From Colias croceus (Eukaryota; Arthropoda; Insecta; Lepidoptera; Pieridae): a stretch of DNA of 64,000 nt. Below are positions 25,301 to 33,160 of this stretch, one piece after another. Within the stretch, counting starts at the first letter, position 1. Each line of letters begins with the position of its first letter. The DNA lies in assembly GCF_905220415.1 (NCBI RefSeq), contig NC_059561.1:5286001-5350000 (forward strand). Direction: 5' to 3'. Both the position numbers and the translations under genes were made by a program. The notes beneath the pieces were generated by a model. It searched no databases. It saw nothing but the letters and a program-made list of their open reading frames with translations, and was not told where the DNA came from.

Positions 25301-25384
25301 ATATAACCTAAACTTTCTAATATTAAATTGCGTCTTACCAATAATTTGTATAATAAACAAAAACGTCCACATTTTCCCATCCAT
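1187..25384 (-). CDS. Dscam-like Ig-superfamily adhesion receptor, 5' part (10 exons, partial)
   Basis: Spliced minus-strand gene assembled by eye from exons at 25384-25339, 20731-20665, 12600-12536, 11221-11130, 9540-9449, 8390-8239, 6908-6818, 5919-5520, 4367-4232 and 1306-1187. Every junction is AG/GT and every phase matches, giving one frame of 420 codons plus one base. Predicted order: hydrophobic signal peptide (residues 1-16), non-Ig leader (17-80), Ig with C95-W107-C153, Ig with C194-W206-C267, Ig with C310-W323-C362, and the start of a fourth Ig (C404, W416). Ig linkers end in the VYG-PPY style, and the DGG-Y-C motif before the second Cys is typical of Dscam family members, which are homophilic type I membrane receptors of neurons and haemocytes. 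The modelled N terminus holds fewer Ig domains than canonical Dscam (ten Ig plus six FnIII). FnIII and membrane parts would lie left of the window. No duplicated alternative exons were seen. Family assignment is strong; the first three exons are less certain. Confidence 0.82.
1307..2330. other. Intron 9, no feature seen
   Basis: AT-rich intron between exons 9 and 10 of the Ig gene. It contains a palindrome-rich AT tract near 1325-1370 but nothing I can classify. Confidence 0.5.
2331..2655. repeat. Short direct duplication flanking a Helitron
   Basis: About 58-75 bases (2331-2388) beginning AATATTTAAAGC and ending ACGTCCAATATTT are repeated with divergence at 2580-2655. A Helitron-like element fills the space between. 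Confidence 0.65.
2389..2575 (+). mobile_element. Helitron-like element, family 2
   Basis: Starts TCTATACAAATATTATAAAG and ends CGGGGCACAGCTAG followed by T. The body has the family 2 signature GTTTGTTTGAACGCGCTAAT. No coding capacity. Confidence 0.75.
2772..2814. repeat. Perfect 16-bp hairpin
   Basis: CCAAGAAGCTTATATC at 2772-2787 and its exact complement at 2799-2814, separated by 11 bases. GGCGCC sits just outside each arm. It lies in intron 9 of the Ig gene. Confidence 0.7.
3463..3540 (-). mobile_element. Decayed Helitron-like 3' end
   Basis: Remnant of the GC-rich CCGCGGCTT.GCTCGCG tail seen in better copies. No clean CTAG end. Confidence 0.4.
3671..3745 (+). mobile_element. Family 2 Helitron-like 5' fragment
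   Basis: Matches the family 2 body (AGACGAGTTTGTTTAATCGC and AATCTCAGGAACTCCTGAAC) but stops before the tail. A family 1 copy begins just after it. Confidence 0.55.
3777..3998 (+). mobile_element. Helitron-like element, family 1, full length
   Basis: A|TCCATACTAATATTATAAA at the start, (CTGT)n near 3811, GCGGGCGATGCCGCGGG hairpin at the end and CTAG|T. The flanking A and T fit Helitron AT target use. It resembles the Lep1-type elements of Lepidoptera. Any reading frame across it is a by-product of the repeat. Confidence 0.8.
4178..4205 (+). mobile_element. Family 1 Helitron tail fragment beside exon 9
   Basis: GAGCGAAGCCGTGGGCGAAA then AGCTAGT: only the hairpin and terminus remain. It ends about 25 bases inside intron 9 from the exon 9 donor. 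Confidence 0.5.
4232..4367 (-). CDS. Ig gene exon 9: second half of Ig domain C
   Basis: Bounded by CAACAG and G|GTGAGA. It encodes LIIKNVSLDHCGTYTCVAAN and ends NLYIK before the next linker. There is an extra Cys (HCGTYTC) five residues before the canonical one. Two Asn-glycosylation sequons (NVS, NRT) are present. Confidence 0.92.
4368..5519. other. Intron 8, no further feature seen
   Basis: AT-rich intron between exons 8 and 9 of the Ig gene; open frames here look like chance. Confidence 0.5.
5520..5919 (-). CDS. Ig gene exon 8: end of Ig domain B and start of domain C
   Basis: The 400-base exon opens with EITWEYRGKEI (C strand Trp) and reaches SYACIVRSPSG (second Cys of domain B). The linker FDLQVVEAPQ follows, then IHCNLKSGDSPVYYSWLKDG (Cys and Trp of domain C). 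Donor is AAG|GTATGA in phase 0. It is the longest exon, with a basic, possibly exposed loop KPKLRKRD in domain B. Confidence 0.95.
5920..6817. other. Intron 7, no feature seen
   Basis: AT-rich intron between exons 7 and 8; no repeat family recognised. Confidence 0.5.
6818..6908 (-). CDS. Ig gene exon 7: first half of Ig domain B
   Basis: Bounded by TTTTAG and GTAAAT. It encodes PPYIRTLPPIKVQSGQ and VTLKCPYYGYPI. The G-PPY start, the GQSVTLKC B strand and the GYPI motif before the intron closely fit Dscam-type domains. Ends in phase 2. Confidence 0.92.
6909..8238. other. Intron 6, one palindrome
   Basis: AT-rich intron. The only structure I see is the 20-bp palindrome at 7121-7140, followed by a run of related GCTACG words to about 7170. 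Confidence 0.5.
7121..7140. repeat. Perfect 20-bp palindrome
   Basis: AGCGTAGCAATTGCTACGCT reads the same on both strands. GCTACG words recur just downstream. Confidence 0.8.
8239..8390 (-). CDS. Ig gene exon 6: second half of Ig domain A
   Basis: Bounded by CTCAAAG and GTAAGT. The 152 bases carry LNISHIRVDDGGRYACVA, the E-F strands with the second Ig cysteine, and end INVY|G, the usual Dscam interdomain junction with a phase-1 intron. Confidence 0.92.
9181..9349 (+). repeat. Interspersed repeat, family B
   Basis: GC-rich block starting ACGACGTGTGTCACTCGGGG, containing CTGCCGCGGTAAAGCTATTG and GCCTTCAAGCCACACCTCCG, and ending near GCGATAGAAGCTATGCAAT. Other copies are at 18811-18984 (inverted) and 42938-43080. 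Class is unknown. Confidence 0.75.
9449..9540 (-). CDS. Ig gene exon 5: Cys and Trp of Ig domain A
   Basis: Bounded by TTGTAG and GTAAGA. It encodes VNLQCVVNGPHP then FIWERDG, the classic B-strand Cys and C-strand Trp of an I-set Ig domain, and ends in phase 2 so that AG+G makes Arg with exon 6. Confidence 0.88.
10457..10626 (+). mobile_element. Inverted-repeat MITE, family D1
   Basis: Ends GAAGTGAAACTTCTTTA and TAAAGAAGTTTCACTTC are exact inverted repeats. The body contains GTTACGCGTGACATTTTTCT and TTTCTGTAAAGTTGCATATA, shared with an oppositely oriented copy at 12108-12282. Confidence 0.8.
11130..11221 (-). CDS. Ig gene exon 4: first strands of Ig domain A
   Basis: Bounded by TTACAG and GTAAGT. 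The 92 bases encode 30 residues; the last part, SQYFRETTVTAGVD, fits the A to B strands before the first Ig cysteine, which is in exon 5. The exon lies between two inverted copies of one repeat (10457-10626 and 12108-12282). Confidence 0.72.
11331..11489 (+). mobile_element. MITE-like repeat, family D2
   Basis: Contains GAGCACACGTGTCAGAAATG and ends CGCGCCTAAAGAAGTTTCAC. The end motif is shared with family D1, but the body is different. Copies also at 38221-38363 and 49414-49554. Confidence 0.7.
12108..12282 (-). mobile_element. Inverted-repeat MITE, family D1, opposite orientation
   Basis: Homologous to 10457-10626 along its whole length when reverse-complemented. Same AGTGAAACTTCTTTA type ends. 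Confidence 0.8.
12536..12600 (-). CDS. Ig gene exon 3 (non-Ig leader)
   Basis: Bounded by TTACAG and G|GTGAGT. The 65 bases encode SISSFNKNYYSETNVPANVKF, open and in phase with both neighbours. No known domain was recognised in it. Confidence 0.5.
12763..12953 (+). mobile_element. Helitron-like element, family 2, full length
   Basis: TCTATACTAATATTATAAAG start, ACCAACAGGAGCGGAGCAAT near the end, GGCACAGCTAG|T terminus. Confidence 0.8.
13054..13177 (-). mobile_element. Older family 5 Helitron-like fragment
   Basis: Diverged copy of the next element, ending GACGACTTTGTTTTATA. It lacks a clean terminus. Confidence 0.45.
13178..13363 (-). mobile_element. Helitron-like element, family 5
   Basis: Begins (minus-strand 3' end) CTAGCTTACCGCCCGCGGCT, contains AACCGCATCAAAATCCGATG and AAGATTTAAGCATACAAAGG, and ends near TTTGTTTTATACTATGTA. 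A close relative is at 38917-39107. Confidence 0.7.
13956..14144 (+). mobile_element. Helitron-like element, family 2
   Basis: TCCACACTAATATTATAAAG start, GGTAAAACCGCGGGGCACAG before CTAG|T. Family 1 style TCC start with a family 2 body. Confidence 0.78.
14145..15143. other. Intron 2 segment, nothing recognised
   Basis: AT-rich DNA with no repeat or exon that I can identify. Confidence 0.45.
15144..15207 (+). repeat. 28-bp tandem repeat, 2.3 copies
   Basis: Two exact units beginning GTGGGCAGGTGCACACGAAT (15144-15171 and 15172-15199), followed by a partial third. Exact identity suggests a recent duplication. Confidence 0.85.
15336..15408 (+). mobile_element. Family 3 Helitron-like 5' fragment
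   Basis: ATAATAAAAATGAACCGCC and CGAGAACGGCTGAACCGA match the family 3 copies at 29746 and 61939. Truncated. Confidence 0.5.
16022..16201 (+). repeat. Dispersed 180-bp repeat, family K
   Basis: Starts AGGGGCTCGGACGTTGTTTA, contains GTTCGACCCAACTACCCTCA and GTGTAGAATCGCAGTAC, ends GCGTGTTATTTC. An inverted copy is at 38484-38661. GTTCGACCC resembles a tRNA-type B box, but I see no matching A box. Confidence 0.7.
17192..17329 (-). mobile_element. MITE family I, truncated copy
   Basis: GTGCATTTACATCAAAT at one end and GAACATAGAGCTAGAGTAAG, CTTTTAGTGTAAACGAAAAC inside. Corresponds to the right half of 34414-34646, inverted. Confidence 0.65.
17738..17964 (+). mobile_element. Non-LTR retroposon 3' end with 13-bp target duplication
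   Basis: ATAGGAGTGTAAA occurs at 17738-17750 and again at 17952-17964. The insert between ends in TCTTTAAAAAAA. Target duplication plus A-rich tail indicates target-primed reverse transcription of a 5'-truncated LINE or SINE. The last part holds GGACTATAATCCAGAGGTGG and GACCCTGTGATGACGGGTGT. Confidence 0.75.
18177..18349. mobile_element. TTA-flanked MITE, family C (PIF/Harbinger-like)
   Basis: Near-palindromic: GATTTTTCAATCCTTGGTTA on the left, TAACCAAGGATTGAAAAATC on the right, with TTA on both outer sides (18174-18176, 18350-18352). A 3-bp TWA duplication is characteristic of PIF/Harbinger MITEs. Confidence 0.8.
18811..18984 (-). repeat. Interspersed repeat, family B, inverted copy
   Basis: Reverse complement of 9181-9349 with few differences, and with the same poly-T/ACGTCG edge. 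Confidence 0.75.
19596..19748 (+). pseudogene. LINE ORF2 C-terminal remnant
   Basis: Frame reads REYLRRR-like start, then ADGFHAIMQKRAASMMRRVR, SSSSILAVFVDRWDS and a stop. Arg-rich C-terminal ends of this type occur in lepidopteran non-LTR reverse transcriptase ORFs; naming the family is from memory. Only about 50 codons remain. Confidence 0.5.
19812..20136. mobile_element. 325-bp MITE with perfect 33-bp inverted ends and TA duplication
   Basis: Bases 19812-19844 and 20104-20136 are exact inverted repeats starting GACCGGGAGATACTGACACA. TA lies on both sides. TA target use fits the Tc1/mariner superfamily. A partial copy is at 61691-61795. Confidence 0.82.
20431..20541 (+). mobile_element. 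Family 5 Helitron-like fragment
   Basis: TGCTTAAATCTTTAAAACTA and GCATTTTGATGCGGATTTC match family 5 in the opposite sense; ends GAGCACCTAG|T. Confidence 0.55.
20665..20731 (-). CDS. Ig gene exon 2 (non-Ig leader)
   Basis: Bounded by TTCCAG and GTAAGT. The 67 bases encode IATSNFGKGEILNNTIRSISV in the only frame that joins exons 1 and 3. It has an Asn-linked glycosylation sequon (NNT). It resembles no Ig strand pattern. It is supported by the strong donor and by matching phases only. Confidence 0.5.
20732..22189. other. Intron 1, first part, nothing recognised
   Basis: AT-rich DNA between exons 1 and 2 of the Ig gene. No Ig-like exon was found. Confidence 0.45.
22190..22299. mobile_element. 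MITE family C, shortened copy
   Basis: ATGATTTTTCAATCCTTGGT to AGATTTGAAAAATCGGCTC, same TIR words as 18177-18349, with internal deletion and a damaged left edge. TAA follows at the right. Confidence 0.65.
22300..25069. other. Intron 1, second part
   Basis: AT-rich. At 24676-24750 the word ACATAGATT recurs several times, a loose tandem array. No exon seen. Confidence 0.45.
25070..25290 (-). mobile_element. Helitron-like element, family 1
   Basis: CTAGATTTCCGCCCGCGGCT terminus on the left (3' end), TTATAATATTAGTAGGA|T on the right (5' end). It sits 48 bases 3' of predicted Ig exon 1, inside intron 1. Confidence 0.8.
25339..25384 (-). CDS. Ig gene exon 1: start codon and signal peptide
   Basis: Reads MDGKMWTFLFIIQII then a phase-1 donor G|GTAAGA. 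A charged start followed by a hydrophobic core is a good signal peptide. The single trailing G joins exon 2 to make Gly. A second Met at residue 5 could also start. Nothing but length, donor and phase supports it, so RNA evidence would matter. Confidence 0.5.
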
Positions 25385-25459
25385 TTTCAACAATTTAAAA
25401 TCAAATTAAACCAAAACCACTCAATAAATCCATAATTTTCTCGGTAAAGTTCGTACACA

Positions 25460-25466
25460 TTTTATA
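25460..25466 (-). promoter_or_regulatory. Possible TATA box upstream of Ig gene exon 1
   Basis: TATAAAA on the minus strand, about 75 bases before the predicted ATG. An alternative reading of the same stretch is a 3' splice site (TTTATTCTAG) of an upstream UTR exon, so this is weak. Confidence 0.25.
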
Positions 25467-26761
25467 GTCATTGTCTAGAATAAACAAATATACAAAAGTT
25501 ACGTATTTGCATCGCGATTTCCCGCTCTTTTACAACAAGGGCACGTGCACCCCCTGCCGCAACTCAACTCATACTGAAGGCTGTTAATAACCCCTACTAA
25601 TGATATGCCACTAAATTGATAGTAACTCGAACGTGATTGTACGTGAAATACCATATCAATCGACGTACTGTTCGTGGATTTCGTGAATGCTTTTCTAGAA
25701 AAAGTTTCAATAAAAAAAGTATTAATGTATGAGCCCCGTCTGCTACGAAACTGCTACCAGTCTCGTAGCATTTCGTGTAAATGTGAGAATATTCTTTCAC
25801 AAATTATTATAATTAACAAGCACATTACTTATGAGTTTTGGCTTTTTAGAACCTATTTAATATGTAAAGAATATAAATTGAACAAAGTAGAAAAACAAAT
25901 TACACGTCTTCAATAAAAATTGATTTTACTCTATCAATATATTATCTATGAAAATAATTGATAAAATAACGCATAGCAACAACATTTATCAAGCAACTTA
26001 TTCATAAAGAAACGAAATCGAGTCTCAATCGAGTGTTCTTAGTACAACTGGTAGTCGTGCAGATTTCACTCGCTACGTAATACTCTAGGGCTCAAGCATT
26101 TGAAGAGATCATCTTTATAGCTCCCGCTCAGAATATTTCAGAATTCCCGCGTTTTAGTCGACGTCTTGACTAAATATTTACATTTACGTCGCTTCCTTTA
26201 TGCTACAATTTACTTGTTTAGGAAAATTTATGTAAATCTCTCTAAGGCAGACGGCTGGAGTTTTTATAATTTCGTTAAGCGCTCCTTCACTAGGAAAATG
26301 TGTTAAGATTATCCTTTTAAACTTGGGGCTGAAATTTTTATGTAGATTTGGATGAGTTTGTAGTTATGGACTTGAAAATAAAATATTGTAATTTGTGAAC
26401 TTTGCTATTTTACTTACGTTTTAATGTTCTTTTGCCTTGAAGTTCTTTTGCGTAGTGATGTTGACAGCATTAAAATTAATGTTTATATTAACAAAGGCAT
26501 TAAGTAAACAGTCCATTAATACGCAAGCGTCTTTTAGAAATTTATTGTACAAAATATCATCCACCAACGTATTTCAAACTATGTACCTACCTATGGTATA
26601 TTTAAGATCAAAATAATAATCCATATAATTTACATTGTTGTTTACCAAGTAATATTTCGCTCATAATATTTTGTAGCATCTTGTATTATTCTTTATTGTT
26701 AACATAAACCGCATTAAATACTTATTGAATTTTATATGTTAGATACTTAATATATAGAGTA
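25467..26761. other. Intergenic, nothing recognised
   Basis: Upstream of the Ig gene. The two open frames near 25600-25916 overlap on opposite strands and match nothing. Confidence 0.4.
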
Positions 26762-26931
26762 CTAGTGGTCCGCCCCGGCTTCGCCCGTGGTACATATTTC
26801 GCAATAAAAGGTAGCCTATGTCCTTTGTCGGGTATCAAAATATCTCATGCAAATTGGTTCAGTAGTTTAGGCATGATTGAGTAACAGACCGACAGACAGA
26901 GTTACTTTTGCATTTATAATATTAGTATGGA
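26762..26931 (-). mobile_element. Chimeric Helitron-like element (family 1 5' end, family 3/4 3' end)
   Basis: The 3' end is GAAGCCGGGGCGGACCACTAG, which is the family 3 and 4 tail, while the 5' half (GAGTAACAGACCGACAGACA, TATAATATTAGTATGGA|T) is family 1. Confidence 0.75.
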
Positions 26932-27144
26932 TATACTAAATTTGAACTTCCTATACCAAATTTGAATTTTTCTAACACGATGCAATAAATTCATAAAACC
27001 AATATCTCAAAACGCTTTGTTAGCTCGACTCTGCAATATGTTAAGGCAGTGTGTTCGAGACCACAGTGGCTAATTTTGTGTACCAGATGGCGCTGCAAGT
27101 CGGCCATTACTGTATGTCATCTCCGAACGACTAGGGGTGGGGGA

Positions 27145-27172
27145 TATCGATAGAGTTGTCGATATATCGATA
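27145..27172. promoter_or_regulatory. Two TATCGATA motifs
   Basis: Perfect palindromes TATCGATA at 27145-27152 and 27165-27172. This is the DRE core bound by DREF in Drosophila; no gene is seen beside it here, so function is doubtful. Confidence 0.25.
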
Positions 27173-29745
27173 AATAATTATGTAACAGAATTCTGAAGAT
27201 TATTTAACAAATGTATTTAGTGTGTAAACACGTCTTATTGAGAATTAGGATAATGTTTGCAGAATTAAATTATGAATGTTTATGAGTATAAAATAAATCT
27301 AAGTCCAGAATAATTATTTTCGTCATTAATACAAATACAAAGCAGACATAATCTGTGTTTGTTTAAATTTTAAAGTAAGTTGAATCAAAATATGCAAAAA
27401 TTATATGTTTATCATTTATTGATATATAGTTATTGGTATAATTTCAAACCAGTGAAGCACAACATTATTAGTTTATTTATAAAAACAGTTTTAAGCGAAA
27501 ACAAACATCGATAAGTTTATTAATCAACCTTAACTGGGAATCAAATAACAGTTTAAAAATATTAATAATTACTTAATTGTACACCTACATGATCATGTAC
27601 GATTTATAATTTTGTTCCATCCATATTTACAATGGACTGTACGATCAAATCATTTCAGTTTATCAACAAACCGGTTTATATCCAAAAGCCGTGTATCAAA
27701 GATTAAACAAATCGAGCGGTAATTGAGAGCTTTGATGAATTATTAAAGCTACGCACGTAAATGTATCATTTAAATGATTTTAATGAACCTTTGATGTGAC
27801 TTTAATTCATTTGCGAGCACTGGAGCGTGTTTATACAATTTTCCATTAAACATTTAAAGTCTAATCCGTAACAGCGTATTTAACATATTCAAATATTTGC
27901 ATAAATTATTTAAATTTCAATAGAGAGTAATTTGCAAATAATATTTGTACATGATTATCGTTTATATTGATACCTACTACTGATCAACTAGTGGGTGTAT
28001 TTTTGAGAAGACGATTTTAATCTATTTATATGTAACTTGTATGGAATAATTTTAAACGTAATTGTCTTTCATTTTAGAGAACAAATCGAAGTGCTTTATC
28101 ATGCTCTTCCCACGTTGTATAATGTATGTGGGCATGAATTTATATAATGTATTTATAGGACACCTACACATATTGTTGAGTGTCAGATTATTTATAATTT
28201 ATTTTTTTGTTTATAATGCTTGGCCAGATTAATGAAATTCATACAGTTTAAAATAATATTATTATAAAAAATAATCGATAGTTTTCATCGATAGTTCAAG
28301 CACATCCTTACTCGCTGTCTAAAAGCTATTAGCAGTTGCCAACGGAGCACACCTGCGACTGTCATTTCCTAGAGAGATTACTTACCTTCGTAGCATTAGT
28401 GTTGTGTAGCGTATGCTCGCTAAGTGATCTTTGATAACTCTGCCAGATAATTACTTGGTTGCGTTTATCGACACATTACAGCGTAGTATGATTATAGATA
28501 TTACTATTATGTATTGGTTTCCAGACTTATGTAAATTTTGATGTAGACTGGGTTTTATAGTCGAGGTTTCATCATGAATGCAAATTTTCAATTAGGCGTT
28601 CAAATTATTTGTTTTATAAAAGTTTATATAGAATGTTAGTTTAACTTACCCTCTCTATAAATTTAAGAGGATACGTTAAAACTATATTTGTATAGGTATA
28701 CAATTAATAAATCCTTTCGCTTTTAATGGGAAATATACTTATAGCACAGGATTCCAAGAAGGGGTTTCAATCAAGGGATTTTGAAGGCGGAATTACTTGA
28801 ATCATGTTAATGGTATAATATTATATAAGTAGGTTCAAGGCAGACAATCAGATTTGTAAAAAATGCGCATAGAAATACTCTAGCAATAAATTTCATAAGT
28901 TGTAAGTATTTTGTAAAAATTCAAATTTAAATTCAAAATTGTAAATAGATACATGAAATCGTAACTGGAAAAAAAATTGTTTATGTTTCCATGTGTATAA
29001 TGTGCCCGGAAAATGTTCCATCTTCAATTTAAAAGAAAGCATTACAACCCATTCTTGTGAATGCATTATGGCTGACTTCTCTCGCATATTTTAAGGTGAA
29101 ATACTGTGCGTTAGAGCGGATTATTTTTCACTATAAAATAACGTAGAAAAGATCACTCTTCTAAAAAGGTTCTCGAGGAAATAAATCGTCAAAATATAAG
29201 TCCAAAGTGAAATGTCTTAATGGTTTAAAGAATAAAAAAGCTAAGTTTCGGCCAGGAAGTCTGAAAGCTGCATAAATCCGAGTCGAAGTAGCAGATTGTT
29301 TTCAATGGCTTCGTGGTATGTCCAAGTTATAAGCGATGTGATTTAGGTACATTTGTATGGGAAAAATAATACTACACATATTATTATGCTCTGTGATACG
29401 GATAATTTATTAAATGTAGCGCATTTAGCGCGTACTGATTGTTAAAAAATATACTACTGTATATTATTTTCCTTCTTTACTTATACAATACTTATAATTG
29501 CACAATCATGATTTCGATCTCGGTCAGAACGAGATACAAATGTATCAGAATCAGATTAAAAAAATAGTAAAAAAAAGCTTTAATACTATGAGCTCGTGGA
29601 ATTATTATCTACCGATGATTGATAAGAGAGCAAAGTTTGGATTAGATCTGTTCAATTAAAGTGCATCAAAAATTATAATCGTGTCTGTAGGTTTAATACA
29701 AACATAGCGATGATGTTTCTAAAACCATGTTACATTTTTTTTTAA
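27173..29745. other. Intergenic, nothing recognised
   Basis: AT-rich sequence without a supported gene or a repeat I can match to others in the window. Confidence 0.4.
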
Positions 29746-29925
29746 TCTATATTCTTTATATATATAAAAATGAATCGCAAAATGTGTTGGTAAGCGCATA
29801 ACTCGAGAACGGCTGAACCGATTTCGATAATTCTTTTTTTATTATATTCCTTGAAGTAAGAGGATGGTTCTTATGTAGAGAAAACGTAAACATGTACCAC
29901 GGGCGAAGCCGGGGCGGACCGCTAG
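29746..29925 (+). mobile_element. Helitron-like element, family 3
   Basis: TCTATATTCTTTATATATAT start, GCATAACTCGAGAACGGCTG in the body, GAAGCCGGGGCGGACCGCTAG|T end. The copy at 61939-62097 is nearly identical over the body. Confidence 0.75.
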
Positions 29926-32320
29926 TACATAATATAATACTAATAGTACCTACATCACATACATACGTTTTACGTAAGCTCGTCTATCACTTACACCACG
30001 ATAGAAGACATCGCGACGACCGGCAAAGTTGTTTCCGAGATTATTCAATTATTACTGCAGTTAGAATTCCACTGCTTTTTATTTTTATGGCATTCCACAT
30101 TTTTTAAATGCTTACAAATTTTTATAATTTAAAAACATATTGTGTAAAGATACCTTTTTTTCTCAAGTGGTGTTTAAATTATTATGAATTCTTATTTAGT
30201 TATTTATGTTTGTCTAGAAATAATAAGCAAAATAAATAGCATGTAAGTTTAAATAAAACTATGTGTAAAAAGTCAGTGCTATAGTTTTGGAATTAATTCA
30301 GTACAAACTAAAAATCTTTCCTCTTTGTAATATAAGTAATTATTAACAAATAATACAAACAAAGTTTCTGAATTGTGGCAAATTTTAAGAGAAAATCAAT
30401 ATTCTAAACAGGAAAAAGCCTGAAGGCTCATTAATGAAATAGATTGATCGTAACAGGATAATTAACTAAGAATGATCTCGTATAAAAAATACTAAAAATA
30501 AAACTTTCCCGGTCAAGGAAACTAATTAAGTAAAACGTTTTGGACTCCCTCGGCTACATTTACTTTAATATTTTTTTGCAAATATGATAATTTAAAAGAG
30601 CGGTGGTGTAATTTTCTTTTTAGCCAAGTAGGTAACAGACTTCTACTTGGCAGACAGTACCTAGTTTTTGTTATATAACAGGGCTATTTTGATTTGAGTC
30701 AATAATGTGTGTATTGAGTTATTGTCATAGATATATTAATTGATTAATTGCTTAAAAGCCTTCAGTCTCTCATAAAAACAATTTTCTAAAAATGAAAATT
30801 AAATCTAAATATCGTTTATGTTCCTGTCATAGGCTAGAATTAAAGCTTTGTGAAATCAAAGAAGGTTTATAATGTACAATCGTTAATTTCATAATGCGTC
30901 AAACAATAAAACTACAGTCGAAGCTATTCTCAACGGCACAATAACTTAAGCTTTGTCTATCGGAGCTTTTAAGTGATTGAAATCGAACCCCAATCTCTTT
31001 GTTTCCACCCTCCTTTGACAATCTTAGGTCGATAAACTTTTTACAAGTGTTTTTCAACACCTGTACGAGCCCTAGTTATTGAGGCGGAACCCCCCCTTTT
31101 TAATCTAAGATAAAGGGTACATTGAGTACTTAACCATCCTATCTCGGAAACACTATTTTACTTCAAACGCTTAGTATAAACCTCAAGCCAATACAATAAG
31201 ATACATTTTGCACTGCTCCGTTAACTTTTAAAATGGTATGTCATACTAATAACCATCTATGATCCTGCGGGGCTTTTAGCTTTTAATCCTTTGGAATAAA
31301 GTCGATTTTCCCAAGCAGGGTTTTCGTTTAGGTTTGCATCATTGTGTCACTGGATACAGGACATGACAATGGCTCCTCTTGTTTTACCGGCCGATGAGCA
31401 GAATGGGATGAGATTTAACTAAAGATAGAAGCGAAAAGCGATTTCCTAACTTTACCTGAACAAAGAAGTAGTTTATAATCTAGTTTGTAATAATGAAAAA
31501 TGTTGCCATGTTGTTTATTCTAGCGTCTAACATAATTTTGTTTAGATAGCGTAAAAATTGTTCAAAGTATGATTACTTGCACCGTATACAAGTTGTATTA
31601 ATGTTTTATGATTACTGCCTAGCTGTAATATTAACTTGAAAAAGAATTTGTTTGAGTTTAATATTAATAATTATTGGTAACAAACATAATGTTTATTTTA
31701 GCCTAAGGTTGTGTGGTAACATAATAATTTTCTTGTGTGTAATATTATTGTTTGTATGTCTATCATATGTATATCTGAAACAAACTGAATATAATAGTTT
31801 ATATTTTATTCATTCAATAATACTTTGGCTACAATGTTATACCAATTGCTCTTAGTACTAAACAGATTTCTATAAAACCTTCACTGACGAATTGTTTCAA
31901 AACATAATAGCAAGCAAACAGTCAACACTCAAATTATAAAAAGTATGTAATAAAAAATGTGTAACAATTTTATAAGCTTAATTCACCAGACTCTACCTTT
32001 ACCCGAGACATAATCTTTCAAAAAAAAAAGAAAAAACATTTTAAAAAACGGTAGCAAACCCTCTTCCTTATCTCTTAACAGATTAGATCGACCACTCCAC
32101 TCCCGTTTTAATATTATCCTAAAATATATCCTTTTTATTGAGTCAGCGTTTCAACTTAATACCACTTAACGTTAATGGCCCTTAAAAATTAGTTAAACTC
32201 GAGGAAAATTTATAAATTCCTTAAACAAGACGTTGACTTAAGGCTTCTTTGCGGAATTGCAAGACGTGTTTTTAAAGAAGGGTGAATTTTTGGTTGGGTT
32301 TTTATGACATTGCTTATATA
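29926..32320. other. Intergenic, nothing recognised
   Basis: AT-rich. No supported gene; the short open frames are not family-like. Confidence 0.4.
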
Positions 32321-32554
32321 GGGTGTAATCGTTAAGTGTGCACAAGTGATTATTCCGTAACTATTGCAGATATCAAAAAACTTTAAACTGATATCGAAAG
32401 TACTTAACCTAATGAGTAAAATGGCCATAATAAATTTTAAAAAATAAAACGAGAAATATCCAAAAATGTTACATTCGATATCAGTTAAAGTTTTTTTTTT
32501 TATATCTGTAATCGTTATGGAATAATCGCATGTGCACACTTAACGATTACACCC
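32321..32554. mobile_element. Hairpin MITE with long inverted arms
   Basis: Left arm GGGTGTAATCGTTAAGTGTG (32321 on) and the right arm ending at 32554 stay complementary for roughly 85 bases with a few differences. TATA flanks both sides. TA or TATA target duplication suggests Tc1/mariner relatives. Confidence 0.8.
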
Positions 32555-33059
32555 TATAAACTTGTCTTTGTCGTGTATATAATAAAATATTATAACAAAT
32601 CTGTTTTTTAAATCTGCGTAAACCACAAGCAAAACCTGTTGTAATTAGTTATCTTTTATTCGTTTATCTACCACACTAAAAGCTTAGAAACTACTTACAT
32701 GATTTTCTGGGAATTCACATCATAAAAAGCTAATACTATTCCTTAACGACGGGCTATCTTTTTTGCTTTAATCCTGAGCAAAGTCATTAACTATTTACAA
32801 CTAGACTTCTATAACAATCATTAATTCGAAAAAATGTCTGAATATTGTGTATATTTTAGTTTGACTGTAGCATGTAGCATATATACATTAAAACATTCAA
32901 ATAAGTTAGCGCCTTATTTCGTGGTTAGAAATTTTCATAGTCTATTGAATATTATGCTCATTATAAAACTCTGCCTAAACTATGAAGGCAGCGTTTAGCT
33001 TCGGACAATTTTACAGTCTGATTGTGTGTGTATTTGTCTATTGTACTGCGTGCGTCAAT

Positions 33060-33160
33060 GATTGTAAGGATGGTTTTCGCCTGTAGCGTTATAATGAATG
33101 TACGCTCTACGCTCATTGGCGTTAATTAAATAGCCGCAAGCAAAAACCGCCCTTACAATC
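33060..33160. mobile_element. 100-bp MITE with 20-bp inverted ends
   Basis: GATTGTAAGGATGGTTTTCG on the left against CAAAAACCGCCCTTACAATC on the right, two mismatches. Confidence 0.65.
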
